Positions 17,301 to 24,476 of a stretch of DNA of 25,470 bases are shown piece by piece. This DNA is from Bacteroidota bacterium. Its GTDB lineage: Bacteria > Bacteroidota > Bacteroidia > SpSt-205 > S141-50. The stretch covers positions 1 through 25,470 of the forward strand of contig WFXK01000281.1 in NCBI GenBank assembly GCA_015490695.1, in the 5' to 3' direction. Numbering within the stretch: position 1 is the first letter of the stretch; each line of letters opens with the position of its first letter. The notes under the pieces are model-generated. The model was not told the origin of the DNA. It did not search any database and saw only the letters and a list, made by a program, of their open reading frames with translations. The position numbers and the translations under genes were made by a program.

Positions 17301-17734
17301 CCAATAGTAATGGAGCGAGATAAATTCCCCCGTTTTTCTAAAGTAGCCCCTGAATAACGAAACTCATAAGGAGAAGTAGAAACATTATAGGAAAAAGTAT
17401 CTGTAGCCTGCAGTAGTGAATCCCATTGTTGGGGTGAGGGAGGTGTGTGTTGCCGATAATGATAAAAAGAAGTATCTTGAAAATAGGCATAACGAATGTA
17501 GACGTTCGTTGTATATTTTGTAGTGTCTTTCAAAATTAAAATTCCTGAGATGGGGTTTATGGTGAAGTGTTCCAGAGAGAGTTTTTGAGAATCGGGCAAG
17601 GAATAGATTTCCAAAGTGGGAACAAGGAGGTTATTATGGAGTTGAATGGGGGATTGGAGGGTTACTAAAGTATCATGATAATGGATTTGTGCATGAAGGG
17701 TTAGCGTAATAAAGCATAGTCCTTTGAAGCGCAT
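14315..17734 (-). CDS. Large outer-membrane barrel-like surface protein, function unknown
   Basis: The 1139-residue protein has a short N-terminal signal (MRFKGLCFITLTLHAQ). Residues about 130-340 form a conserved-looking block with RSITIGTNRDLAVNSDF, LSGYLGDSIEV, ITDANIPIQPDGTTQSLQEFD and KDYVIDYNTGQIFF. This wording recurs in large Bacteroidota surface proteins and is loosely reminiscent of SprA, but I do not claim orthology. About 540-1139 is a long run of alternating polar/aromatic strands rich in Trp, Tyr, Gln and Arg, ending in Phe (VRALF), as expected for an outer-membrane beta barrel. At 830-843, DYNNNGLQELDEF resembles a calcium-binding EF-hand or dockerin-type loop. Its ATG shares a base with the rodA stop (TAATG), so it is translationally coupled to rodA. 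Function is unknown. Confidence 0.7.
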   Translation of the reverse strand: MRFKGLCFITLTLHAQIHYHDTLVTLQSPIQLHNNLLVPTLEIYSLPDSQKLSLEHFTINPISGILILKDTTKYTTNVYIRYAYFQDTSFYHYRQHTPPSPQQWDSLLQATDTFSYNVSTSPYEFRYSGATLEKRGNLSRSITIGTNRDLAVNSDFRLELSGYLGDSIEVLGSITDANIPIQPDGTTQSLQEFDRVFIQLRKAPYQVILGDYEVQHQGSRFVNFYRNVLGIQGAYETPKQELKVSYSVAKGKFHVNRFMGINGHQGPYQLRGRNGERLITVLAGSEKVYLNGKLLQRGSDKDYVIDYNTGQIFFTAKHLITNNTRIVVDFEYIDRNYTRTLQVMQYRRRLWRDRVLFQVLYARDADNPNAPLDFRLGDKERAIMAEAGDDPLKAVVSGIDTLQPGDTAIVRYAIKDTILYGYYFPVVLYYSQDTTIAKYTAIFSYVGQGKGHYIKSTRSILNANVFEWVGIDSSGKPLGSYEPIRILPLPKQVQVIATQTQIQLHPKITLYNETNISIVDNNRLSSKDDADNVDIAQYSRLQITQLPLIERFLAIDAHLYGQYVGSRFQSIDRVYQKEYYREWNFNDQIRDIERVFGGGVRWWFFKRYALYVEQALRLMGDSLKTDRKVFAFQGNDSALVRGELTSKRLFTITKNQWNSLWWQHLGKIYIPFLKYWQSGIQIWIEDKQDKQNDSLTNGFRFYDLTPYLQWQRKAWLIKLSYNFREDYAFKQRRMRYKSISHLPQWEGQYQWKSGLVQMQTSYRFFELKDSVFWSDTLQNERRWMNHFVWQQRLRTLQWRFQHTLNSRRIPKQEVVFVKVNPGMGQYEWIDYNNNGLQELDEFQISINPLTAEYVRVLLPSAQFVEVIGNQFLIHLRWHPKRTRKKWWSQIRYQLQFQFNEENQRQGTAFSDYLPQWSTLKDTTLVNARRSLQQQLHLFPQKKHSFRIFSIWQQQLQSWTITKDQLQRQRYQITYKNRWNQQTNFLLTLLYEGRERRNEKLLQQNYALRSISVEPSIERFFKQQLRIRLGWVFSYKEDRQEALALARLYKLKGSIHWQFRTHSRINCTLEAFYAAFQGTTTAGGQYQLLEGMSPGRNLKADFIYTQRLFKSIEMDTFFSARISEATFPILSLRVQVRALF

Positions 17735-18978
17735 TAGGCGATGACATTGATTCTATTAGCATAAAGGTTTTGTATCGTTGCGTACATGAGTGTGAAGCTG
17801 AGCATGGCTGAGCCGCCATAACTGAAGAAAGGTAGAGGGATTCCAATAACAGGGACCACACCAATGGTCATGCCTATGTTAACAGCAATATGAAAGAAGT
17901 AGATGCCTAAGACACTATAGCCAAAGACACGAGCATAAGTAGTTTTAGCGTTTTCTGCCATGGTTGCGATTTGCCATAAAAAGATAAAATAAAGGAAGAG
18001 CACTAAGGAAGTTCCTATCCAGCCGAATTCCTCGCCTACGGTGCAAAAAATGAAGTCAGTTTCTTGCTTAGGGACGAAATCAAAGCGGGTTTGCGTTCCT
18101 TGTCTGAAGCCTTTCCCCCATAAACCGCCAGAACCAATGGCAATCTTAGACTGGGTTACATTCCAACTTGCTCCTAAGGGGTCAATATCCGGATTTAATA
18201 AAATCTCAATGCGCCTGCGCTGATAAGGTTTTAATACATGGTGCATTACAAAGTCTACGCTAAAAACATAACCACTTAACACTAAAGCGAATAATAAACC
18301 TATCCAGCGCTTTTTCCCTTTAAGCCAACTATAAAAAAGCAATCCCAAAGCAATCAATGCACCTGTCAAATACCATTTATTGATTAGCAAAGCAAGCACA
18401 GTGAGCACAATAAAAATGAGTCCGGGGATGACAATAGCAAAAGAAAGCCCTTCTCTAAAAAGAGGGAAAACAAAACTAAGAAACACCAAAGCACTTCCTG
18501 TATCGCCTTGAAGGATGATAAGTATCATCGGAATAGCAATAATTAAAAGCACTTCTATAAAATCTTGTTTTCGTTTTAGGGAAAAAGTGGGTACAGAACA
18601 GCGTTTGGCAACTGCTAAAGCAGTGGTATATTTAGCGAATTCTGAAGGTTGTAGCCGTAATCCACCTAAATCAATCCATGATTTTGCTCCATGAACTGTG
18701 GTTCCTAAGACTAAAGTTAGAATCAATAACAGCAGGGAAAAGCCATAAAGGATATAACTAAAAAAAAGAATCGTTCGGGTTTCTACAAAAAAGACGGAAA
18801 TTCCTACAAGCAAGGCTATCGCAATCCATACAAGTTGTTTTATATAGCTGAGGTTCCAGTCCCAGGTGAAGGGTTCACCTTCGGAGGCAGTAGAAAAGAG
18901 GTTAATCCATCCAATAGCTAACAACAATAAGAAAACGAATAAGCTTCCCCAATGGGGTATTTTCCGCTCCCGACGCAT
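17734..18978 (-). CDS. rodA: Rod-shape / peptidoglycan polymerase RodA (SEDS family)
   Basis: The 414-residue protein has about ten membrane helices. SEDS signatures are GAKSWIDLGGLRLQPSEFAK at 97-116, LQGDTGSAL at about 156-164, and NPDIDPLGASWN in the large periplasmic loop, whose second Asp is the likely catalytic residue. GSGGLWGKG, ETDFIFCTVGEEFG and the C-terminal LPFFSYGGS follow. RodA polymerises lipid II in side-wall growth together with a class B penicillin-binding protein. The usual partners (mreBCD, pbp2) are not next to it here. Motifs favour RodA over FtsW, as does the length. One base separates it from the upstream O-methyltransferase stop, and it is coupled to the downstream 1139-residue protein gene. 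Confidence 0.92.
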   Translation of the reverse strand: MRRERKIPHWGSLFVFLLLLAIGWINLFSTASEGEPFTWDWNLSYIKQLVWIAIALLVGISVFFVETRTILFFSYILYGFSLLLLILTLVLGTTVHGAKSWIDLGGLRLQPSEFAKYTTALAVAKRCSVPTFSLKRKQDFIEVLLIIAIPMILIILQGDTGSALVFLSFVFPLFREGLSFAIVIPGLIFIVLTVLALLINKWYLTGALIALGLLFYSWLKGKKRWIGLLFALVLSGYVFSVDFVMHHVLKPYQRRRIEILLNPDIDPLGASWNVTQSKIAIGSGGLWGKGFRQGTQTRFDFVPKQETDFIFCTVGEEFGWIGTSLVLFLYFIFLWQIATMAENAKTTYARVFGYSVLGIYFFHIAVNIGMTIGVVPVIGIPLPFFSYGGSAMLSFTLMYATIQNLYANRINVIA

Positions 18979-18979
18979 A

Positions 18980-19624
18980 TCACGAACGTTTTAACAATAA
19001 ATACAAACCATCCCGAATAGGGAGTAAAAGTTTAAAAACGTTTTTATCAAAACGGACGTGCTTATTAAAACGCCGAATGCCTTCGGTTTCTTTGTCTCTT
19101 ATTGTCTCGTCTAATACTTTGCCACTCCATAAAGCATTATCTACTATGATTACGCCGTTTTTTCGCATACGAGGAAGTAAGTAATCATAATAATAAACGT
19201 AATTGGATTTATCTGCGTCTATAAATGCAAAGTCAATGGGTTCATTGGGAAGTTTTTTTAACATTGCCACAGCATCGCCTTCCAAGATTTGGATTTGTTT
19301 TCCTAAAGGCGATTTTTCAAAGAAGCGTTTAGCAATAGCAAGATGTTGTGGATTGTTATCTATGGTGTAAAGTACTCCTTGAGGGGCTAATCCTTCTGCA
19401 ATACAAAGTGCTGAATAACCTGTAAACGTTCCTATTTCTACAGCAAGCTTCGGTTGTATGATGCGACTTAAAAAAGCTAAAAATCGTCCTACTAAGTGTC
19501 CACTTAACATTTGCGGCATTTCTGTTTGTTGATAAGTGATTTGGGCTAACTCCTTCAACAAAGGCGGCTCTTGCTCCGACTGCATCTCCGAATACGTCTG
19601 AATAACTTGCGGTAAAAAATCCAT
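18980..19624 (-). CDS. SAM-dependent O-methyltransferase (COMT-like family)
   Basis: The 214-residue protein has the class I methyltransferase fold: EIGTFTGYSALCIAEGL (63-79) is the SAM-binding motif I, YTIDNNP (about 86-92) holds the acidic residue for the SAM ribose, and FIDADK (134-139) with VDN (161-163) forms the divalent metal site of catechol/caffeoyl-CoA-type enzymes. It therefore most likely methylates a hydroxyl on a small aromatic compound or similar acceptor; the substrate is unknown. It starts at ATG 19624, five bases after the M16 peptidase stop, and ends one base before rodA. The link to cell-wall genes looks organisational rather than functional. Confidence 0.88.
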   Translation of the reverse strand: MDFLPQVIQTYSEMQSEQEPPLLKELAQITYQQTEMPQMLSGHLVGRFLAFLSRIIQPKLAVEIGTFTGYSALCIAEGLAPQGVLYTIDNNPQHLAIAKRFFEKSPLGKQIQILEGDAVAMLKKLPNEPIDFAFIDADKSNYVYYYDYLLPRMRKNGVIIVDNALWSGKVLDETIRDKETEGIRRFNKHVRFDKNVFKLLLPIRDGLYLLLKRS

Positions 19625-19629
19625 ACGCC

Positions 19630-20841
19630 TTAAGGTAACGATTCTATTTCACAAAGATTGCCATTTAAAACATATTTTTCAAGGACCGCTTGAAAATCTT
19701 TTAAGGTTAATTGTTGGATTTGTCTTATCGTAGTGGTCAAATCGGGAATGGGTAATTGATACAAACTCCGCTCAGCACGGCGAAAAAGATGAAAATCTAA
19801 TTTATCCCATTTTAATTGTAATTGTCCAATGGCTTGTTTTTTGATTTGTTCTAAAGGCAGACGATAATAGCCGATTTCCAACGCTTGACGAATAATACGA
19901 CGAATCTTGGGAAGGTTTTTAGGTTTTGAAGTCGTGTATAAGTTCCACCAGCCGACATGACGTAAAAAAGTCATATTGGCACTAACTTGATAGACCAACG
20001 CCCGCTTTTCCCTCAATTCCCACAATAGATAGCTACTCATGGCATCTCCTGCAAGATAATTCAAAAACAAACTTAGCACTAAACTCTCTTTAGTATAAGC
20101 TGCAGGGGCATAAGAACCAATCAAATAGTGGGCTTGCTGTACTTCCATGTCCATTTGTTGATGATTTAAAGAAACAGGAGGAGGAACTTTATAATCTTTG
20201 GGTTTTAATGTCACCATGGAAAAATGATTTTGAAATAAGGTTCGGAATCGTTGCCATGGGAAAGGAGCAACAACTGCCATAGCAAGATGAGGTGTCAAAT
20301 AATAATGTTGATAAAAATGTTCTACTACTTCAGGAGTGATAGCTCGCAAACTTTGGGTTGTACCTAAAATAGGAGTTCCTAAGGGGTGTTGAGGGAACAA
20401 TAAAGCTTCAAAACGTTCATGGATGAGTTCATCGGGCATTTCTTCGTAAAGCGCTAATTCTTCTAAAATCACTTGTTTTTCTTGTTCAATAGCATTAGGG
20501 GCGAGGGTTGCTTCAAACAACATGGATTTTAGTGCACTCAGCGCTTTATGGATTGCCGTAGCAGGAACTTGAAAGTAGAAATAGCTGTGTTCTTTGGTGG
20601 TATAGGCGTTCATGTCGCCACCATAAGCTTCAATCAATTGCATAAGGCGTTTTGCAGAGTAACTGCGGCTTCCTTTGAAAAGTAAATGTTCTACTAAGTG
20701 GGCAAGTCCTTGATAAGGTAAGGTATCGTATACGCTTCCTGCTTGGATAACCACAACAGCATAAACTCCTTGTAAAGCAGGAATGTAGCCATACCATAGC
20801 GGAAAAGGACTTTGTGTATAATACCATTGGATTTGCGCCAT
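19630..20841 (-). CDS. M16 family zinc metallopeptidase
   Basis: The 403-residue protein (from ATG 20841) has the inverted zinc motif HLVEH at 48-52 (His48, Glu51 catalytic, His52) in GLAHLVEHLLFKGS. The distal zinc ligand Glu lies about 76 residues later, near 127-128 in the EELALYEE segment. The C-terminal half (LLWELREKRALVYQVSA) is the inactive-domain partner, giving the usual ~400-residue single-unit length. There is no evident signal peptide, so it may be cytoplasmic. These enzymes degrade or process small peptides. An in-frame TTG three codons upstream lies inside the -7 promoter box and is unlikely to be used. It heads the peptidase-methyltransferase-rodA-surface protein unit. Confidence 0.9.
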   Translation of the reverse strand: MAQIQWYYTQSPFPLWYGYIPALQGVYAVVVIQAGSVYDTLPYQGLAHLVEHLLFKGSRSYSAKRLMQLIEAYGGDMNAYTTKEHSYFYFQVPATAIHKALSALKSMLFEATLAPNAIEQEKQVILEELALYEEMPDELIHERFEALLFPQHPLGTPILGTTQSLRAITPEVVEHFYQHYYLTPHLAMAVVAPFPWQRFRTLFQNHFSMVTLKPKDYKVPPPVSLNHQQMDMEVQQAHYLIGSYAPAAYTKESLVLSLFLNYLAGDAMSSYLLWELREKRALVYQVSANMTFLRHVGWWNLYTTSKPKNLPKIRRIIRQALEIGYYRLPLEQIKKQAIGQLQLKWDKLDFHLFRRAERSLYQLPIPDLTTTIRQIQQLTLKDFQAVLEKYVLNGNLCEIESLP

Positions 20842-20864
20842 AGGGGGCAAATCTATTACTTTTG
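20833..20864 (+). promoter_or_regulatory. Bacteroidota-type promoter for the desulfurase-copper ATPase operon
   Basis: TTG at 20833-20835 (inside the start of the divergent peptidase gene) is followed 21 bases later by TACTTTTG at 20857-20864. The ATG at 20888 is 23 bases downstream. Confidence 0.6.
20848..20855 (-). promoter_or_regulatory. -7 box (TAGATTTG) directly before the M16 peptidase
   Basis: On the minus strand TAGATTTG is followed by six bases (CCCCCT) and the ATG at 20841, so the transcript probably has almost no 5' leader. It abuts the oppositely directed box of the cysteine desulfurase gene with a single base between them. Confidence 0.6.
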
Positions 20865-20887
20865 AAACCGCATTTAAAGGGAAAGTT

Positions 20888-22039
20888 ATGGCTATCTATT
20901 TTGATAATGCAGCATCTACGCCGCTTTCTCCTACGGTGCTTCAAGCCATGATGCCTTATTTACAACAACACCACGGCAATCCCTCATCTATCCATCAATT
21001 TGGCAGAAAACTAAAAGCTGCCTTAGAAGAAAGTCGTAGAACCGTTGCCAACCTTCTTAATTGCCATCCAGCAGAAATTATTTTCACCAGCGGTGGTACA
21101 GAAGGCGATAACTTCGCTTTAATCGCCGCCTACGAAGCCTATAATATCCAACACATCATCTCCTCCCCCTTAGAACACCATGCCGTGCTCCATACACTGG
21201 AATATTTAAATAAAAAAGGTGTAGAAATCCACTTCCTAAAACCCGACCCACAAGGGAACTTAGACCTAAACGAACTGGAAGACTATTTAAAACGTTTTAA
21301 AAACACCATGGTGTCTTTAATGCATGCAAACAATGTCTTAGGGAACTTATATCCCATAGAAGAAATCGGTGCTTTATGTGAACGTTATGGTGCTTTATTT
21401 CATTCCGATACAGTACAATCTATTCCTTCCATTCGTTTGGATTTAGAAAAAATTCCTATGCACTTTGCTGTTGCTTCTGCGCATAAATTTAACGGACCTA
21501 AAGGAATTGGTTTTTTATATAAACGAGCAGACATAAAACTTTCTCCTTTAATTCATGGAGGGGGGCAAGAAAGAGGATTGCGTTCAGGAACAGAAAACGT
21601 GGCTTCTATTGTTGGCTTAGCAAAAGCCTTAGAAGAAACCTATAATCACTTAGAAGAAAAACAAAAACATTTATGGCAATTAAAAAGCACTTTTATTCAG
21701 CAATTGCAAGAAAGGGTTGAGGGAGTACATTTTAATGGCGTTATAGAAAAGGGGCGTTCGTTACCAGGAACGATAAACGTTGCTTTACCACCTATATTTG
21801 ACCCACCGATGTGGGTATATCAGTTGGATATTTATGGGATAGCGGTTTCAGGGGGTTCGGCGTGTAGTTCCGGTAGTCAAAAGCCCTCGCATGTCTTACA
21901 AGCCTTAGGACTGCCTCCAGAAATCACTTTCAACAGCGTACGCTTCTCCTTCGGTATGCAAAACACCTTGGAAGAAATCCATTACACCATAAACACCATT
22001 GAACAAATCATTCAACAAACCAAAAAAATAAGCGCATGA
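20888..22039 (+). CDS. iscS: Cysteine desulfurase, IscS/NifS class
   Basis: The 383-residue PLP enzyme removes sulfur from cysteine to give alanine and a protein persulfide for Fe-S clusters, thiolated tRNA or other sulfur compounds. Visible features are YFDNAAST at the N-terminus, SGGTEGDN (68-75), HH at 97-98 stacking over the cofactor, HSDTVQ (172-177) with the Asp that holds the PLP ring nitrogen, and SAHK with the Schiff-base Lys200. The flexible active-site loop SGGSACSSGS has Cys326, and its length is that of class I enzymes rather than SufS. No iscU or tRNA-thiolation gene is adjacent, so the acceptor is unknown. It shares bases with the next gene (ATGA), so the ATPase is translationally coupled to it. 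Confidence 0.92.
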   Translation: MAIYFDNAASTPLSPTVLQAMMPYLQQHHGNPSSIHQFGRKLKAALEESRRTVANLLNCHPAEIIFTSGGTEGDNFALIAAYEAYNIQHIISSPLEHHAVLHTLEYLNKKGVEIHFLKPDPQGNLDLNELEDYLKRFKNTMVSLMHANNVLGNLYPIEEIGALCERYGALFHSDTVQSIPSIRLDLEKIPMHFAVASAHKFNGPKGIGFLYKRADIKLSPLIHGGGQERGLRSGTENVASIVGLAKALEETYNHLEEKQKHLWQLKSTFIQQLQERVEGVHFNGVIEKGRSLPGTINVALPPIFDPPMWVYQLDIYGIAVSGGSACSSGSQKPSHVLQALGLPPEITFNSVRFSFGMQNTLEEIHYTINTIEQIIQQTKKISA

Positions 22040-24114
22040 GTCGCCTTACCTGCAAAATAGAAGGAATGACCTGTACAAACTGCGCTAAATCCATAGAACT
22101 TTATCTAAAAAAACAAGGATATAAAAACGTCCAAGTAGATTTTGCATCGGAAACCTTAGTGGTAGAACACGACACCATTGACCCTCAACTTTTATCCCAA
22201 CAAGTCGCCCAATTGGGCTATCGTCTGGTTACAGAAGGAGAAAAACAACGCCGTATAGACCCCTTGACCTTACGCTTCATCATAAGTGCTATTTTTACTT
22301 TACCGCTTTTGCTCAGCATGGTTATCAAAGCCCCGATTTTACATCATCCTTATGTACAACTGGCTTTAGCGATTGTCCCCTACGGAATTGGATTGCTCTA
22401 TTTTGGGAAAAGTGCATGGCAATCTATAAAAAATCGTTATCCCAACATGGATGTTTTGGTTATTATGGGAGCTACTGCAGCGTTCTTTTATAGTCTCTAT
22501 GGAACTTTCTTAGGACGTTCTAATATGCTTTTTTATGAAACAGCAGCAACCATTATCACAGTGATTTTATTAGGAAACTTATTAGAACATCGGGCTTTAA
22601 AAGCAACACGTAAAGCCATTGCCGATTTAATGAAAAAACAACCTGAGAAAGTTAAACGCTGGAAACAAGGAAAAATAGAAGAGGTTCCCGCAAGCCAAGT
22701 ACAAGTGAACGATATTGTACAAATCAATAGTGGCGATACCATTGCCTTAGACGGTGTTTTAATAGAAGGCTCCTTATGGGTCAATGAAAGTCCTTTAACA
22801 GGAGAATCCAAAGCAATCGCAAAAAAAGTAGGTGATAGACTCCTAAGCGGAAGTGTCGTTTTAGAGGGTTCTGGACGCATGGAAGTAAAAAGTCCTCTAT
22901 CGCAATCTTTTTTATCACAAGTGTTGCAATTACTGCAACAAGCAGGTGCTTCTAAAGCCCGACTACAACAATTAGCCGATAAAATCAGTGCTTACTTTGT
23001 CCCAACAGTCGTGCTCTTTTCTATTATTACTTTTATCGTTAATCTGCTATGGGGTGTTGCTTTAACCGAAAGCTTTATTCGTGCTTTAGCGGTTTTAGTG
23101 ATTGCTTGTCCTTGCGCCTTGGGATTAGCTACGCCTACAGCGATTGCTGTTGCTTTGGGTAAAGCCGCTAAAAAAAATCTCTTAATCAAAGATGCCACCG
23201 TTTTTGAACAACTTGCCCAATTACAATACTTCTTAATGGACAAAACAGGAACCTTAACCAAAGGACAATTAAAAGTAAAAGATGTCGTTGCAACCGATTC
23301 TATCCCTAAGGAAACCTTGGTACAATGGATTGTTACTTTAGAACAGCATTCTAATCATCCCATTGCTTATGCTTTACGAAAACACTTTGCATCTGTTCAA
23401 CCGCAAAACCAATGGTTTCAAAAGATTGAAGAAGTCAAAGGAAAAGGTGTTTACGGAATCACAAAGAATAATGAAAAAATTTTCTTAACCAGTTATAAAG
23501 CGGTAAAAGACAAACTTCAGGAAGAAAAACCCCATAGTGTTTATATCCTTTACCAGGATAAAGTGGTGGGCTACATAGACATAGAGGATGAATTAAAAGC
23601 GGATGCGAAGGAATTTATTCAAGTTTTAAAAGCGATGGCGATAACACCTGTGTTAGTTAGTGGCGATAGCAAAGCGCGATGTGAAGCGGTTGCCCAGGCT
23701 TTAGGAATAGAACAGGTTTATGCGGGAGTGTTGCCACAAGAGAAATTAGCCATCATAGAACGCTATGCTAAACAAGGGATTACTGCCATGTTAGGCGATG
23801 GTATCAATGATGCCCCGGCATTAAAACGCGCTCATGTTGGTATTGCTTTCGTGTCTACTAATCAATTAGCTGCGGTCGCTGCTGACGTCATTGCCCTTAA
23901 AGAAGACTTAAAAAACATCGTTTTCTTGCTCCAATTAAGTAGAAAAACCCGAACCATCGTTTTCCAAAACCTCTTTTGGGCATTCTTTTATAATGTTTTA
24001 GCTATCCCTATTGCTGCTGTGGGGCTCCTGCATCCTATGATTGCTGCCTTTGCTATGGCATTCTCCGATTTGATTGTCGTAGGAAATGCCCTAAGATTCC
24101 AGTTTTCTAAATAA
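22036..24114 (+). CDS. copA: P1B-type copper-transporting ATPase (CopA-like)
   Basis: The 692-residue pump has one N-terminal metal-binding domain with GMTCTNC (CxxC at 13-16), eight predicted membrane helices, TGES (255-258) in the actuator domain, CPC at 358-360 in the ion pathway, the phosphorylated Asp402 in DKTGT, HP at 441-442 that contacts ATP, and GDGINDAP at 587-594. CPC plus TyrAsn at 652-653 in helix 7 points to Cu(I) export from the cytoplasm. In helix 8 the usual MxxSS is MAFSD (Met674 to Asp678), so a conserved serine ligand is aspartate. The SGDS hinge replaces TGDN, as in many relatives. The start overlaps the desulfurase stop (ATGA). Confidence 0.92.
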   Translation: MSRLTCKIEGMTCTNCAKSIELYLKKQGYKNVQVDFASETLVVEHDTIDPQLLSQQVAQLGYRLVTEGEKQRRIDPLTLRFIISAIFTLPLLLSMVIKAPILHHPYVQLALAIVPYGIGLLYFGKSAWQSIKNRYPNMDVLVIMGATAAFFYSLYGTFLGRSNMLFYETAATIITVILLGNLLEHRALKATRKAIADLMKKQPEKVKRWKQGKIEEVPASQVQVNDIVQINSGDTIALDGVLIEGSLWVNESPLTGESKAIAKKVGDRLLSGSVVLEGSGRMEVKSPLSQSFLSQVLQLLQQAGASKARLQQLADKISAYFVPTVVLFSIITFIVNLLWGVALTESFIRALAVLVIACPCALGLATPTAIAVALGKAAKKNLLIKDATVFEQLAQLQYFLMDKTGTLTKGQLKVKDVVATDSIPKETLVQWIVTLEQHSNHPIAYALRKHFASVQPQNQWFQKIEEVKGKGVYGITKNNEKIFLTSYKAVKDKLQEEKPHSVYILYQDKVVGYIDIEDELKADAKEFIQVLKAMAITPVLVSGDSKARCEAVAQALGIEQVYAGVLPQEKLAIIERYAKQGITAMLGDGINDAPALKRAHVGIAFVSTNQLAAVAADVIALKEDLKNIVFLLQLSRKTRTIVFQNLFWAFFYNVLAIPIAAVGLLHPMIAAFAMAFSDLIVVGNALRFQFSK

Positions 24115-24125
24115 ATCTTAGCACT

Positions 24126-24449
24126 ATGGCAGCCATGTACCTTATTTATGTCCCTGTAAGCAACGAGGAAGAAGCCAAACGCATTGGAAAACAATTAGTA
24201 CAAGAACGTTTAGCCGCTTGTGTGAACATCTTCCCGCAAATTACCTCTTATTATTGGTGGGAAAACCAACTATGTGAAGACAAAGAAAGTGTTTTAATTG
24301 TTAAGACTTCAAAAGAATTATTAGAAGCCGTTTATGAACGTATCCAACAACTCCACAGCTATACTACTCCCGCTATTTTAACTTTGCCTGTTGAAAAGGT
24401 AAACCAAAATTATCTGCAGTGGTTGCATAATGAAGTAAAAACTCCCTAA
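24126..24449 (+). CDS. cutA: Divalent cation tolerance protein CutA
   Basis: This is a small 107-residue trimeric ferredoxin-like protein of the CutA1 family. Features are IYVPVSNEEEAKRIGKQLV, the hallmark ERLAACVNIFPQITSYYWW (about 28-46) and HSYTTPAI (about 76-83). The gene was first linked to copper tolerance; its biochemical role remains unsettled. ATG 24126 is chosen, but an ATG three codons later (24135) is equally plausible. It lies 11 bases after the copper ATPase with no promoter seen between, so it is probably in the same operon, and the neighbourhood supports a metal-related role. Confidence 0.9.
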   Translation: MAAMYLIYVPVSNEEEAKRIGKQLVQERLAACVNIFPQITSYYWWENQLCEDKESVLIVKTSKELLEAVYERIQQLHSYTTPAILTLPVEKVNQNYLQWLHNEVKTP

Positions 24450-24454
24450 CTTTG
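24423..24454 (+). promoter_or_regulatory. Bacteroidota-type promoter for metH
   Basis: TTG at 24423-24425 (inside the end of cutA) and TAACTTTG at 24447-24454 are 21 bases apart. The ATG at 24477 is 22 bases downstream. No cobalamin or SAM riboswitch can fit in the 27-base gap after cutA. Confidence 0.6.
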
Positions 24455-24476
24455 TTAATTGGAATAAATCTAAATT

